Positions 9,008 to 19,100 of a stretch of DNA of 64,000 nt are shown piece by piece. Origin of the DNA: Sphaerisporangium sp039871875 (lineage in GTDB: Bacteria > Actinomycetota > Actinomycetes > Streptosporangiales > Streptosporangiaceae); assembly GCF_039871875.1 (NCBI RefSeq), contig NZ_JBDPMD010000003.1:310001-374000 (forward strand). The letters are read 5' to 3'. The notes under the pieces are model-generated. The model was not told the origin of the DNA and did no database searches. It saw only the letters and a list, made by a program, of their open reading frames with translations. Every line of letters starts with the position of its first letter. Position 1 is the first letter of the stretch. The translations under genes and the position numbers were made by a program.

Positions 9008-10141
9008 TCAGCCGGCGTGCACGCACAGGTCGCGGTAGGCCTGAGCCAGCGTCCGCGCCCCGCGTTCGACGACCTCGAACGGACGCGCCAGGGAGACGCG
9101 GATGAAGCGCAGGCCGCCATCCGGGTCGGCCCAGTGGAACGGCCTGCACGGCAGCATGTGGACGCCGCGGGCGACCAGGTCCTTGTACAGGACCGCGGAG
9201 TCGGGGCCGCTGGGGGGGATCTCGATCCTGGCGACGCTGATCTGCGAGTCGGGGTCGGCCAGCCGCAGCCCGGCGGGCTCGACCGTCTCCCGCACCACCA
9301 CCCGGTTCCGCTCCACCAGCGCGCGGGCCCGCTCGTAGCCGCCGTCCACCCAGTCCCCGGCCAGGGCCTTGATGAGCTGCAGGACGACCGGTGAGGCGGC
9401 GAGCAGCGACTCCGAGAACGCGCGCTCGATGGGAAGCCTGGTCCGCTCGCTGTACGCCAGCAACCCGATCTTGAGCTCGTGCACGGGCCAGAGCTTCCCG
9501 GTGTCCTCGATGACGATCCAGCTCACGCCGGCCGCTTCGAGGATCGCGTAGGTGTCGTACTGGGCCTCGCGCACCTGGCCGCGGAAGCTGGCGTCGATGA
9601 TGACCGTCTGCCCGTGCCGGGCGGCGTGCTCGGCGAGCGACCGCAGATGCCCCTCCGGCATGACGAGGCCGGTCGGGTTGTTCGGGTGGGTCACCACGAC
9701 CGCGCGCACCGGAGGCCCGGGCCAGTCCTGTGCGAGCATGGCCGACTCGAACAGGGGCACCAGCGACAGGCCCCGGGTGACGAAGAGATCGGCGATGTTG
9801 TCGAAGGTGGGGTGCAGCACCGCGATCACCGCGCCGGCGGGCAGGGCCCGGGCCACGATGTCGGTGGCCAGTGTGGAGGAGTAGCAGCTCAGGATCCGGC
9901 CGGTGCCGATCGGTGCGCTGTGCTGCCCGATCGCACCGAGGAACGCGGCGTGCGCCTCCCGTTCGATGTCCGGGAAGGAACGGCGGGTGGCCTCGGCGAA
10001 CATGTCGGGGATACGCTCGACGATGGCCGCCTGCTGTGCGGAAAGGACGAGCCGGGCGTGTCCGTCGGTGAGGTTGAGTCCGCCGCCCGGGTCGGTCAGC
10101 GCCTCAACTTCCATGGTGGTCAGGCTGGCAAGCTCGCTCAT
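9008..10141 (-). CDS. MppP-like PLP-dependent L-arginine oxidase/hydroxylase
   Basis: 377 residues. The match to MppP (mannopeptimycin) is recognisable through LNLTDGHARLVLS at the N-terminus, SCYSSTLATDIVARAL, HPTFDNIADL, the PLP lysine in IEDTGKLWP (K216) and PCRPFHWADP. His28 in DGHAR corresponds to the N-terminal His shown in MppP to be needed for oxygen chemistry rather than simple transamination. MppP-type enzymes use O2 to convert L-Arg to 4-hydroxy-2-oxoarginine and related products. This gene leads an operon with a P450, two exporters and a PhyH oxygenase. No MppR-like cyclase is seen in the window, so the end product may be a linear hydroxyarginine rather than enduracididine. Misannotation as a plain aminotransferase is likely in databases. 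Confidence 0.85.
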   Translation of the reverse strand: MSELASLTTMEVEALTDPGGGLNLTDGHARLVLSAQQAAIVERIPDMFAEATRRSFPDIEREAHAAFLGAIGQHSAPIGTGRILSCYSSTLATDIVARALPAGAVIAVLHPTFDNIADLFVTRGLSLVPLFESAMLAQDWPGPPVRAVVVTHPNNPTGLVMPEGHLRSLAEHAARHGQTVIIDASFRGQVREAQYDTYAILEAAGVSWIVIEDTGKLWPVHELKIGLLAYSERTRLPIERAFSESLLAASPVVLQLIKALAGDWVDGGYERARALVERNRVVVRETVEPAGLRLADPDSQISVARIEIPPSGPDSAVLYKDLVARGVHMLPCRPFHWADPDGGLRFIRVSLARPFEVVERGARTLAQAYRDLCVHAG

Positions 10142-10268
10142 CTGTTAGTCCTTCGGGGACGTCGCGCCCGTACGTCGCCGCGCATTCGTGCTACGGCGGG
10201 CGTGGCCGGCTGAACAGCAAGTACTTCGCCTATCCAGGACATTAAGGTGCCGATGTCACTGCGTACCT

Positions 10269-10286
10269 GTCCCCTCTAACAGGGAC
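10269..10286 (-). promoter_or_regulatory. Perfect cluster palindrome upstream of the mppP-like operon
   Basis: GTCCC-CTCTAACA-GGGAC, a perfect 5-8-5 inverted repeat, 128 bp before the ATG at 10141 and in the 168-bp gap behind the A-T-TE gene. On the minus strand it is followed 9 nt later by GTGACA, a fair -35 box, with TGGATA 17 nt further on. It is one of six matching sites in the cluster. Confidence 0.65.
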
Positions 10287-10309
10287 CAGGGCTCGGAGGT
10301 GGGACAGCG

Positions 10310-12901
10310 TCACGATCGCTCCTGCCCCTCGCGCAGGCAGTCGCGCAGCACGGCGGCGAGTTCCTCCAGGTGGGGCTGCTGCAACATGCTGTAGTGGTCG
10401 CCCGGTACGGTGCGATGCTCGAAGGCCGCGCAGAGCGCCTGCCACGCGGCGGGGTCCGTGGCGGCGCTCGCGGCCGCACTGACCAGCACCAGCCGACCTG
10501 GGTATCCGCGCGGCCGGTGCGTGAACATCGCCCTGGTGTTGGCGGCGAACAACCGCATCCGTGTCCGGATCTCGTCACGTGTGCCCGCGGGGACCAGGCC
10601 GGCGTCGTCGAGCACCGCCATCGCTTGCTCCTCCAGCGCGTCCCGGGCCAGGTGCCGGAACGACTCAGGATCGAGATCCGGTGGCCGTACCCCGGCGATG
10701 CCGGTGAGGTCGCGCACGAAGGCGGAAAGCACCTCCAGGTCGCCCGGGACACCGGGGTCGCCCGGCAGGCCGCTGTCCAGCACGACGACGATCGCGACGT
10801 GCTCGCCGGCGTCGGCCAGTTGCCTGGCCATCTCCAGGGCGATCACGCCGCCGAGGGACCAGCCGCCGAGGCGGTACGGCCCGCTCGGCCGCACCCGACG
10901 GATGATCTCTATGTACTCGGACGCTCGCCCGGGCACGTCACCGGCGCTGGTGCCGCCACGCAGGCCGGGGTCCTCGATCGCGTAGAAGGGCTGGTCGGCG
11001 CCGAGCAACGGCGCCAGGCGCACGTACTGGGCCACCGAGCCGCCGACGGGGTGCACGAAGAACAGCGGCGGCTGCGTGCCTTCCGGCTGCAGCGCCGCGG
11101 CGTCGTCGGAACGTGCGGCGCCGTCGGCGTCGCCGCTGTCGAGCCGGGAGGCGAGCCGTTCCAGGACCGGGTTGGTGAACAGGTGGCGTGTCGTGATCTC
11201 GACGCGCAGGTGTTTGCGTACGCGAGCGGTCAGCTGGCTGCCGTGCAGGGAGTTGCCGCCGAGCTCGAAGAAGTTGTCGTCGGCGCCGACCCGTCCCACC
11301 CCGAGCAGTTCCTGCCAGGTCGCGGCGAGCCAGCGTTCGGTGTCGGTGCGGGGCGGGACGTATTCCTTGGCGTGTGGCGCCGGGTCGGGAAGCCTGGCGA
11401 CGTCGAGCTTCCCGTTGGGGTTCAGCGGCAGCTCGGGGATCGTCACGAACACCGAGGGGATCATGTACGTGGGAAGGTGTTCTGCCACGTGCCGGCGCAG
11501 GACACCGGGGTCGGCGTCCCCGACGACGTACGCGGCGAGGTAGGCGTCGTCGCGGAGCACGACGGCACATCGGTGGACGGCGGGGTGCCGGGTGAGGACG
11601 TGTTCGATCTCGCCGGGTTCGATGCGCTGGCCGCGGAGCTTGACCTGCCGGTCGGTACGGCCGAGGTATTCGAGCTGCCCGTCGGGCCGCCAGCGCACCA
11701 GGTCGCCGGTGGCGTACATCCGCCGGCCTGGCCGGCCGCCGTAGGGGTCGGGCAGGAAACGCTGGGCGGTGAGCCCGGGCCGGTTGAGGTAGCCGTGGGC
11801 CACGCCGGCGCCGGCGATGTAGAGCTGGCCGGAGATGCCGACGGGCACCGGCCGCAGGCGCCTGTCGAGGACGTAGGCGCGGTGGTGGGGCTGGGCGGTG
11901 CCGATGGGTACCGTACCCCGCAGCGGCGTGTCCGGGCACACGTAGGTGGTGCAGATCACGGTGGCCTCGGTGGGGCCGTAGCCGTTGTACAGGGTGAGGC
12001 CGGGCCGCGACCAGCGGTTGGCCAGTTCGACGCCGAGCACCGTGCCGGCGCACAGGATCGCGCGGAGCCGGCTCTGGTCCAGTCGCGCCGGGTCCAGCAG
12101 GGCCAGGACCGTCGGGGGGATGTAGGCGATCGTGACGCCGGTTTCCCGCAACAGCGTGGTCAACGCGTCCGGGTCGGTGATGACGTCGAAAGGAGCGCTG
12201 ACGACGGTCGCGCCGGCCAGGAGAGTGGCGAAGGTGTCGAAGATCGTGACGTCGAAGGCGGGGTTGGCCACCTGGGGGACGACGTCGGCGGCGGTGACGC
12301 CGAGCTGTCCGACCGCGTTCCGGCAGTAGGTGTACGCCGACCTGTGGGAGACCAGCACCCCTTTGGGGATGCCGGTGGAGCCGGAGGTGTAGATCAGGTA
12401 CGCCGGGTCGTCGGGCCGGACGCCGGCGTCCGGCGCCGTCTCGGGGTGGCCGGCCAGATCGACCTGCCACGGCGGGTCGTCCAGGGTCCAGGTCATGGTG
12501 GCGGGGGCGACCTCGGTGGCCAGGGCGGCCAGATCGGACGTCGTCAGCAGCAACGGCGCCGCGGCGTCGCCGACCTGGAAGGCCAGCCGGGCCGCCGGGT
12601 TGCGCGGGTCCAGCGGCATCCAGGCGGCCCCGCTCATCATCACCGCGAGCTGCGCGACGAGCAGATGCGGGCCGCGTTCCAGCAGCAACGCCACCACCCG
12701 GCCCCGCCCCACCCCCGCCTCCCGCAACGCGTGCGCCAACCGGCCGGCACGCCGGCCCAGCCCGCCGTAGGTCAGCTCGACCGGCGGCTCACCCGTGGGG
12801 CCGCCCGCGAACCGGAACGCGACACGACCCGCGTCATGCCCGGCCGTGACCTGATGGAGCAGGCCGAGTGTGCCGACCGCACCGGTGGCAACGGTGTGCA
12901 C
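10310..12901 (-). CDS. NRPS termination protein A-T-TE
   Basis: 863 residues. A domain (about 1-500) with YLIYTSGSTGIPKG, NGYGPTEATV, YATGDL, DRQVKLRGQRIEPGEIE and NPNGKLDVARL; pocket read as D-V-F-Y-L-A-G-V-I, not recognised. Carrier domain with FFELGGNSLHG. The C-terminal type I thioesterase has FFVHPVGG, the nucleophile in GWSLGG (Ser682) and a late GDHYS His. It has no C domain; the C domain for this module ends the protein upstream (12904-16113). It should release the finished chain by hydrolysis or cyclisation. GTG start at 12901, 2 nt after the previous stop. Its A domain is a paralogue of those in the next two proteins. Confidence 0.95.
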   Translation of the reverse strand: MHTVATGAVGTLGLLHQVTAGHDAGRVAFRFAGGPTGEPPVELTYGGLGRRAGRLAHALREAGVGRGRVVALLLERGPHLLVAQLAVMMSGAAWMPLDPRNPAARLAFQVGDAAAPLLLTTSDLAALATEVAPATMTWTLDDPPWQVDLAGHPETAPDAGVRPDDPAYLIYTSGSTGIPKGVLVSHRSAYTYCRNAVGQLGVTAADVVPQVANPAFDVTIFDTFATLLAGATVVSAPFDVITDPDALTTLLRETGVTIAYIPPTVLALLDPARLDQSRLRAILCAGTVLGVELANRWSRPGLTLYNGYGPTEATVICTTYVCPDTPLRGTVPIGTAQPHHRAYVLDRRLRPVPVGISGQLYIAGAGVAHGYLNRPGLTAQRFLPDPYGGRPGRRMYATGDLVRWRPDGQLEYLGRTDRQVKLRGQRIEPGEIEHVLTRHPAVHRCAVVLRDDAYLAAYVVGDADPGVLRRHVAEHLPTYMIPSVFVTIPELPLNPNGKLDVARLPDPAPHAKEYVPPRTDTERWLAATWQELLGVGRVGADDNFFELGGNSLHGSQLTARVRKHLRVEITTRHLFTNPVLERLASRLDSGDADGAARSDDAAALQPEGTQPPLFFVHPVGGSVAQYVRLAPLLGADQPFYAIEDPGLRGGTSAGDVPGRASEYIEIIRRVRPSGPYRLGGWSLGGVIALEMARQLADAGEHVAIVVVLDSGLPGDPGVPGDLEVLSAFVRDLTGIAGVRPPDLDPESFRHLARDALEEQAMAVLDDAGLVPAGTRDEIRTRMRLFAANTRAMFTHRPRGYPGRLVLVSAAASAATDPAAWQALCAAFEHRTVPGDHYSMLQQPHLEELAAVLRDCLREGQERS

Positions 12902-12903
12902 CG

Positions 12904-15900
12904 CTACGCTCCTCCCTCTCCTGACCCGGTCGCGGCGGCGGCACCCGCCGCGTTCCAGGCATGCAGCACCTGGTCACGTTCACTGGCCGACATGATGTCG
13001 ATGTCCTCGGCGACGGCGCCGGGCTCGGCAAGGCCGTTGGTCAACGCCGCGACGTAGTGGTCGAGGAAGCGCTCCATGCGGCCGACGTCGAACAACTCGG
13101 TGGAGTACTCCATCGACACCCACATGCCGTCCGGCGCGTCCGTCATCTCGATCCCGATGTCGAACCGCGCGGAACGGCCGGCCGCGTCCAGGGGCTCGGC
13201 GGCCACGTCGCCGAGCGACAGATCCGCCTGGTTGCCGGCGGGCTGGAGCGTCAGGCTGACCTGGAACAGGGGGTTGCGGCCGGCGACCCGTTCGGGCTGG
13301 AGCGCGTCGACGATCACTCCGAACGGCACGTCCTGGTGGGCGGTGGCGTTCAGCACCGTCTCGTGGCAGCGGCGGACGACCTCGGCGAAGGTGGGCTCGC
13401 CGCCGAGATCGGTGCGCAGCACCACGGTGTTGGCGAAGAAACCGACGATGCGTTCCATCTCACGGCGGGTACGGCCGGAGAAGATGGACCCGAGGACGAG
13501 GTCGTCCTGCCCGGTGTAGCGGTGCAGCACGGTGAGCAGCGCCGCCTGCGACACCGCCAGGAAGGACACCTGGTGGGTCCGCGCGTACGCGCGCGCCGCC
13601 GCGGCGGTGTCGTCGGGCACCCGGCGGTTGAGGGCCGCGCCGGCGCCGGTGGGTTGTGCCGGACGCGGCCGGTCCGCCGGGAAGTCCAGCGTCGGCAGAC
13701 CGGCCAGGGCCTCACGCCAGTAAGCCAGCCGGCGATCCATCTCGGCATCGTCGAGCCGGTCGCGCTGCCACACCGCGTGGTCGCCGGGTTGCAGGGACAC
13801 CTCCGGCAGCTCGGCCGCACCCGCACCGCGCTCGGCGGCGTACGCCAGGGACAGCTCGTCGGCCAGCATCCGCAGCGACCAGCCGTCGGCGACGATGTGG
13901 TGGACCACCAGCACCAGCACGTGCTCGTCCGGCCCCAGCCGCGCGAGCGCCGCGCGGAACAGCGACCCCGCCGCCAGATCGAACGGCCGCGTCATGCAGT
14001 CGCTCACCCACGACTCGACCCCGCCGGCCTCGACCCGCTCCACCGGCAGCGAGATCGCCGCGGGCGGCGGGTCGACCACCTGGCGCGGCAGGCCCTTCTC
14101 CTCGGCGAACCTGGTGCGCAGCGCCTCGTGCCGCACCACCAGCGCGAGCAGGGCCCGCTCCAGCGCGGGCACGTCGAGCGCGCCGCGCAGCGCCAGGGCG
14201 AACGACAGGTGGTACATCGACGACGGGCCCAACCGCTGCAGGAGCCAGAGCCCCTCCTGCTGCGGCGTGCACGGCAGCGCCCCGTCCCGCGCCACCGGCA
14301 CGATCGGCGTCTGCGCGGGTGCGGCCTCTGACGCGTCGAGCAGCGCCGCCAGGTCCGCGAGCGCCGGCTCGGTGAACAGGTGGTGCAGGTCGAGTTCGAT
14401 GCCCAGGTCTTCGCGGACGCGGGCGGCGAGTTGCGTGCCGTGCAGGGAGGTACCGCCGAGGTCGAAGAAGTTGTCGTCGGCGCCGACGTGTTCGACGGCC
14501 AGCAGTTCCTGCCAGGTCGCGGCGAGCCAGCGTTCGGTGCCGGTACGTGGCGGTACGTATTCCTTGGTGTCCGGCATCGGGTCCGGGAGCCCGGCGACGT
14601 CCAGCTTGCCGTTCGGGGTCAACGGCAGCGCGCGCAGCGCGACCCACGCGGTGGGGATCATGTACGTGGGGAGGGCGTGTGCCAGGTGCTCGCGCAGCTC
14701 GGCGGGGTCGGGGTCGTCGTGGCCCGGTTCCGCGACGACGTACGCGGCCAGGTAGGTGTCGTCGCGCATGATGACGGCGCACTGCCGGACGGCGGGGTGG
14801 CGGGCCAGGACGTGTTCGATCTCGCCGAGTTCGATGCGCTGGCCGCGGAGCTTGACCTGCCGGTCGGTGCGGCCGAGGAACTCCAGCAGGCCGTCGGGCC
14901 GCCAGCGCACCAGGTCACCGCTGGCGTACATCCGCTCCCCCGGCCGGCCGCTGTAGGGGTCGGGCAGGAAACGCTCGGCGGTGAGCCCGGGCCGGTTGAG
15001 ATAGCCGTGCGCCAGTCCCGCCCCGGCGATGTAGAGCTGCCCCGCCACCCCCACCGGCACCGGCCGCAGACGCTTGTTCAGCACGTAGGTGCGCTGGTGG
15101 GGCAGCGCGGCGCCGATCGGCACCGTGCCTTCCAGAGGTGTGCCGGGGCACACGTAGTTGGTGCAGATGACGGTGGCCTCGGTGGGGCCGTACCCGTTGT
15201 GCAGGGCGAGGCCGGGCCGCGACCAGCGGTTGGCCAGTTCGACGCCGAGCACAGAACCGATGCACAGGACGGCGCGGAGCCGGCTGCCGGTCAGGTGTGC
15301 CGGGTCGAGCAGGCCCAGGACCGCCGGGGGGATGTAGGCGACGGTGACGTTCTCCGCTCGCAGGAGCGTGGTCAACGCGGCCGGGTCGGTCATGACGGCG
15401 AACGGGGCGCTGACGACGGTCGCGCCGGCCAGGAGAGTGGCGAAGGTGTCGAAGACCGTGACGTCGAAGGCGGGGTTGGCCACCTGCGGGAGCACGTCGG
15501 CGGCGGTGACGCCGAGTTGCTCGACCGCGTTCCTGCAGTAGGTGTACGCCGACCCGTGAGAGATCAGGACCCCTTTGGGGGTGCCGGTGGAGCCGGAGGT
15601 GTACATTAGGTATGCCGGGTCGACCGGGCGGACGTCGATGTCCGGCGCCGTTTCGGGGAAACGGGCCAGATCGGCCTGCCGCGGCGGGTCGTCCAGGACC
15701 CAGATCGCGGTGGCGGGGGCGACCTCGGTGGCCAGATCGGCCAGGTCCGAGGTCGTCAGCAGCAACGGCGCCGCGGCGTCACACACCTGGAAAGCCAGCC
15801 GGGCCGGCGGATTACGCGGATCAAGCGGCATCCACGCCGCCCCGCTCATCATCACCCCAAGCTGCGCGACAAGCAGATCCGGACCGCGTTCCAGCAACAA

Positions 15901-16113
15901 CCCGACCACCCGGCCCCGCCCCACCCCCACCTCCCCCAACGCCCGCGCCAACCGGCCCGCACGACCACCCAGCTCCCCATACGTCAGCTCAACCGGACAC
16001 CCCGAAACACCACCCACGAAACGGAACGCCACACGACCCGCCTCATGCCCGGCCACGACCTGATGCAACAGACCCGACGTGCCCACCGCACCGGCGACAA
16101 CGGTGTGCACCAC
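12904..16113 (-). CDS. NRPS A-T-C
   Basis: 1069 residues: A (about 1-500; YLMYTSGSTGTPKG, NGYGPTEATV, YASGDL), carrier domain (FFDLGGTSLHG) and a C domain opening with LPCTPQQEGLWLLQRL and carrying VVHHIVADGWS, so active. Pocket read as D-V-F-Y-L-I-G-V-I, almost the same as the A-T-TE protein, so the two probably use similar residues. The C domain couples to the next protein's A domain, meaning modules are split between C and A. The GTG start shares one base with the TAG stop of the gene before it. About 520 bp of its 5' end is identical to the next paralogue. Confidence 0.95.
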   Translation of the reverse strand: MVHTVVAGAVGTSGLLHQVVAGHEAGRVAFRFVGGVSGCPVELTYGELGGRAGRLARALGEVGVGRGRVVGLLLERGPDLLVAQLGVMMSGAAWMPLDPRNPPARLAFQVCDAAAPLLLTTSDLADLATEVAPATAIWVLDDPPRQADLARFPETAPDIDVRPVDPAYLMYTSGSTGTPKGVLISHGSAYTYCRNAVEQLGVTAADVLPQVANPAFDVTVFDTFATLLAGATVVSAPFAVMTDPAALTTLLRAENVTVAYIPPAVLGLLDPAHLTGSRLRAVLCIGSVLGVELANRWSRPGLALHNGYGPTEATVICTNYVCPGTPLEGTVPIGAALPHQRTYVLNKRLRPVPVGVAGQLYIAGAGLAHGYLNRPGLTAERFLPDPYSGRPGERMYASGDLVRWRPDGLLEFLGRTDRQVKLRGQRIELGEIEHVLARHPAVRQCAVIMRDDTYLAAYVVAEPGHDDPDPAELREHLAHALPTYMIPTAWVALRALPLTPNGKLDVAGLPDPMPDTKEYVPPRTGTERWLAATWQELLAVEHVGADDNFFDLGGTSLHGTQLAARVREDLGIELDLHHLFTEPALADLAALLDASEAAPAQTPIVPVARDGALPCTPQQEGLWLLQRLGPSSMYHLSFALALRGALDVPALERALLALVVRHEALRTRFAEEKGLPRQVVDPPPAAISLPVERVEAGGVESWVSDCMTRPFDLAAGSLFRAALARLGPDEHVLVLVVHHIVADGWSLRMLADELSLAYAAERGAGAAELPEVSLQPGDHAVWQRDRLDDAEMDRRLAYWREALAGLPTLDFPADRPRPAQPTGAGAALNRRVPDDTAAAARAYARTHQVSFLAVSQAALLTVLHRYTGQDDLVLGSIFSGRTRREMERIVGFFANTVVLRTDLGGEPTFAEVVRRCHETVLNATAHQDVPFGVIVDALQPERVAGRNPLFQVSLTLQPAGNQADLSLGDVAAEPLDAAGRSARFDIGIEMTDAPDGMWVSMEYSTELFDVGRMERFLDHYVAALTNGLAEPGAVAEDIDIMSASERDQVLHAWNAAGAAAATGSGEGGA

Positions 16114-16146
16114 TACACCCCTCCCTCTGACCCGGCCACCGCGACG
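15629..16146. repeat. About 518-bp identical block, copy 1
   Basis: The 5' end of the gene at 12904-16113 plus about 33 bp of the gene before it is base-for-base identical by eye to 18817-19334 (offset 3188). Identity ends sharply at both sides, and the block uses an odd run of C-ending and A-ending codons compared with the surrounding sequence. Best explained by recent gene conversion or duplication between two NRPS modules. Confidence 0.85.
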
Positions 16147-19100
16147 GCCGGGTTCCAGGCATGCAGCACCTGCTGCCGCTCACTGCTCGACATGATGTCG
16201 ATGTCCTCGGCCACCACGCCGGGGTCGGCAAGGCCGTTGGTCAACGCCGCGACGTAGTGGTCGAGGAAGCGCTCCATGCGGCCGGGGTCGAACAACTCGC
16301 TGGAGTACTCCACCACCAGGTCCAGGCCGTCCCCGCTGTCGATCGCGTCGATCGCGACGTCGAACCGCGCGGAACGTGCGGCCGCGTCCAGCGGTTCGGC
16401 GGCCACGTCGCCGAGCGTCAGGTCGGCCTGGTTGTTGGCCGGCTGGAGCGTCAGGCTGATCTGGAACAGGGGGTTGCGTCCGGCGACCCGTTCGGGCTGG
16501 AGCGCGTCCACGATCAACGCGAAGGGGATGTCCTGGCGCTCGGTGGCGTCCAGCACCGTCTCATGACAACGGCGGACCACTTCGGCGAACGTGGGCTCAC
16601 CCCCGACATCGGTACGCAGCACCACGGTGTTGGCGAAGAAACCCACCACAGGCTCGATCTCCGGACGGGTACGACCCGAGAAGATCGACCCGATGACCAG
16701 GTCCTCCTGCCCGGTGTACCGGTGCAGCACCGTCAGCAACGCCGCCTGCAACACCGCCAGGAACGACACCTGATGCGTCCGCGCGTACGCACGCGCCGCC
16801 GCCGCGGTGCTTGCCGGGACCTGGTGGTCGGCGGCCGCGCCGGCACCGGTGGGGTCGGCCGGCCGGGGGCGGTCCGCCGGGAAGTCCAGCGTCGGCAGAC
16901 CGGCCAGGGCCTCACGCCAGTAAGCCATCTGCCGGTCCATCTCGGCGCCGTCGAGCCAGCCGCGCTGCCACACCGCGTGATCGACCGGCTGCAGGGACAT
17001 CGCCGGCAGTTCTGCTCCTCGTATGCCGCGCTCGGTGGCGTACAGGGCGCCGAGTTCGTCGGCGAGGATCTTGGCCGACCAGCCGTCGGCGACGATGTGG
17101 TGGACCACCAGCACCAGCACGTGCTCGTCGGGCCCCAGCCGCGCGAGCGCCGCGCGGAACAGCGACCCCGCCGCCAGATCGAACGGCCGCGTCGTCCACT
17201 CGGTCACCCACGACTCGACCTGGCCGGCCTCGACGGGGTCCGCCGGCAGCGAGAACGTCGCAGGCGGCGGGTCGATCACCTGGCGCGGCAGGCCGTCCTC
17301 CTCGGCGAACCTGGTGCGCAGCGCCTCGTGCCGCACCACCAGCGCGAGCAGGGCCCGCTCCAGGGCGGGGACATCGAGCGCGCCGCGCAGCGCCAGGGCG
17401 AACGCGATGTGATACATCGACGACGACGGATCCATGGACTGCAGGAGCCAGAGCCCTTCCTGCTGCGGCGTGCACGGCAGCGCCCCGTCCCGCGCCACCG
17501 GCACGATCGGCGTCTGCGCGGGTGCGATCTCGGACTCGTCGAGCCGCGCGGCCAGATCCGCGAGTACCGGATGGGAGAACAGGTGGCGCAGGTCGAGTTC
17601 GATGCGCAACTGCTCGCGGACGCGGGCGGCGAGCTGGCTGCCGTGCAGGGAGTTGCCGCCGAGCTCGAAGAAGTTGTCGTCGGCGCCGACGCGTTCCAGC
17701 TTCAGCAGTTCCTGCCATGCCGCGGCCAGCCAGCGTTCGGTGCCGGTACGGGGCGGGACGTACTGGTTGCCGCCCGGCACCGGATCGGGGAGTCTCGCCA
17801 GGTCGAGCTTGCCGTTGGGGCTCAGCGGCAGCTCCGTCAGCGGCACGAACACCGAGGGGATCATGTACGCGGGAAGCCGTTCCGCCAGGTGCCGGCGCAG
17901 GCCGCCGGGGTCGGTCTCGCCGACGACGTACGCGGCCAGGTAGGTGTCGTCGCGCATGATGACGGCGCACTGCCGGACGGCGGGGTGGCGGGCCAGGACG
18001 TGTTCGATCTCGCCGAGTTCGATGCGCTGGCCGCGGAGCTTGACCTGCCGGTCGGTGCGGCCGAGGAACTCCAGCAGGCCGTCGGGCCGCCAGCGCACCA
18101 GGTCACCGCTGGCGTACATCCGCTCCCCCGGCCGGCCGCTGTAGGGGTCGGGCAGGAAACGCTCGGCGGTGAGCCCGGGCCGGTTGAGATAGCCGTGCGC
18201 CAGTCCCGCCCCGGCGATGTAGAGCTGCCCCGCCACCCCCACCGGCACCGGCCGCAGACGCTTGTTCAGCACGTAGGCGCGGTGATGGGGCAGCGCGGCG
18301 CCGATCGGCACGGGACCCTGCACAGGTGTGTCGGGGCACACGTAGTTCATGCAGGCCACGGTGGTCTCGGTGGGGCCGTACCCGTGGTGGAGGGCGAAGC
18401 CGGGCCGCGACCAGCGGCCCTGCACCTCCGCGGCGAGCGACTCCCCCCCGGCCACGAACCCGCGCAACGCGCTTCCCGTGAACCCCTGGGGATCGAGCAG
18501 GCTCAGGAACGTCGGTGTCAGGAACGAGAAGGTGACCTGCTCCGAGTGGACGAGCGCGGTGAACGCGGCCGGGTCGGTGATGACGGCGAACGGGGCGCTG
18601 ACGACGGTCGCGCCGGCCAGGAGAGTGGCGAAGGTGTCGAAAACGGTGCCGTCGAAAGCGGGGTTGGCCGTCTGGAGGATGCGGTCGGCGGCGGTGACAC
18701 CGTGATGCTCGACCGCGTTCCTGCAGTAGGTGTACGCCGACCGGTGAGGGGTCAGCACCCCCTTGGGGGTGCCGGTGGAGCCGGAGGTGTAGACCACGTA
18801 TGCCGGGTCGACCGGCCGGACGTCGATGTCCGGCGCCGTTTCGGGGAAACGGGCCAGATCGGCCTGCCGCGGCGGGTCGTCCAGGACCCAGATCGCGGTG
18901 GCGGGGGCGACCTCGGTGGCCAGATCGGCCAGGTCCGAGGTCGTCAGCAGCAACGGCGCCGCGGCGTCACACACCTGGAAAGCCAGCCGGGCCGGCGGAT
19001 TACGCGGATCAAGCGGCATCCACGCCGCCCCGCTCATCATCACCCCAAGCTGCGCGACAAGCAGATCCGGACCGCGTTCCAGCAACAACCCGACCACCCG

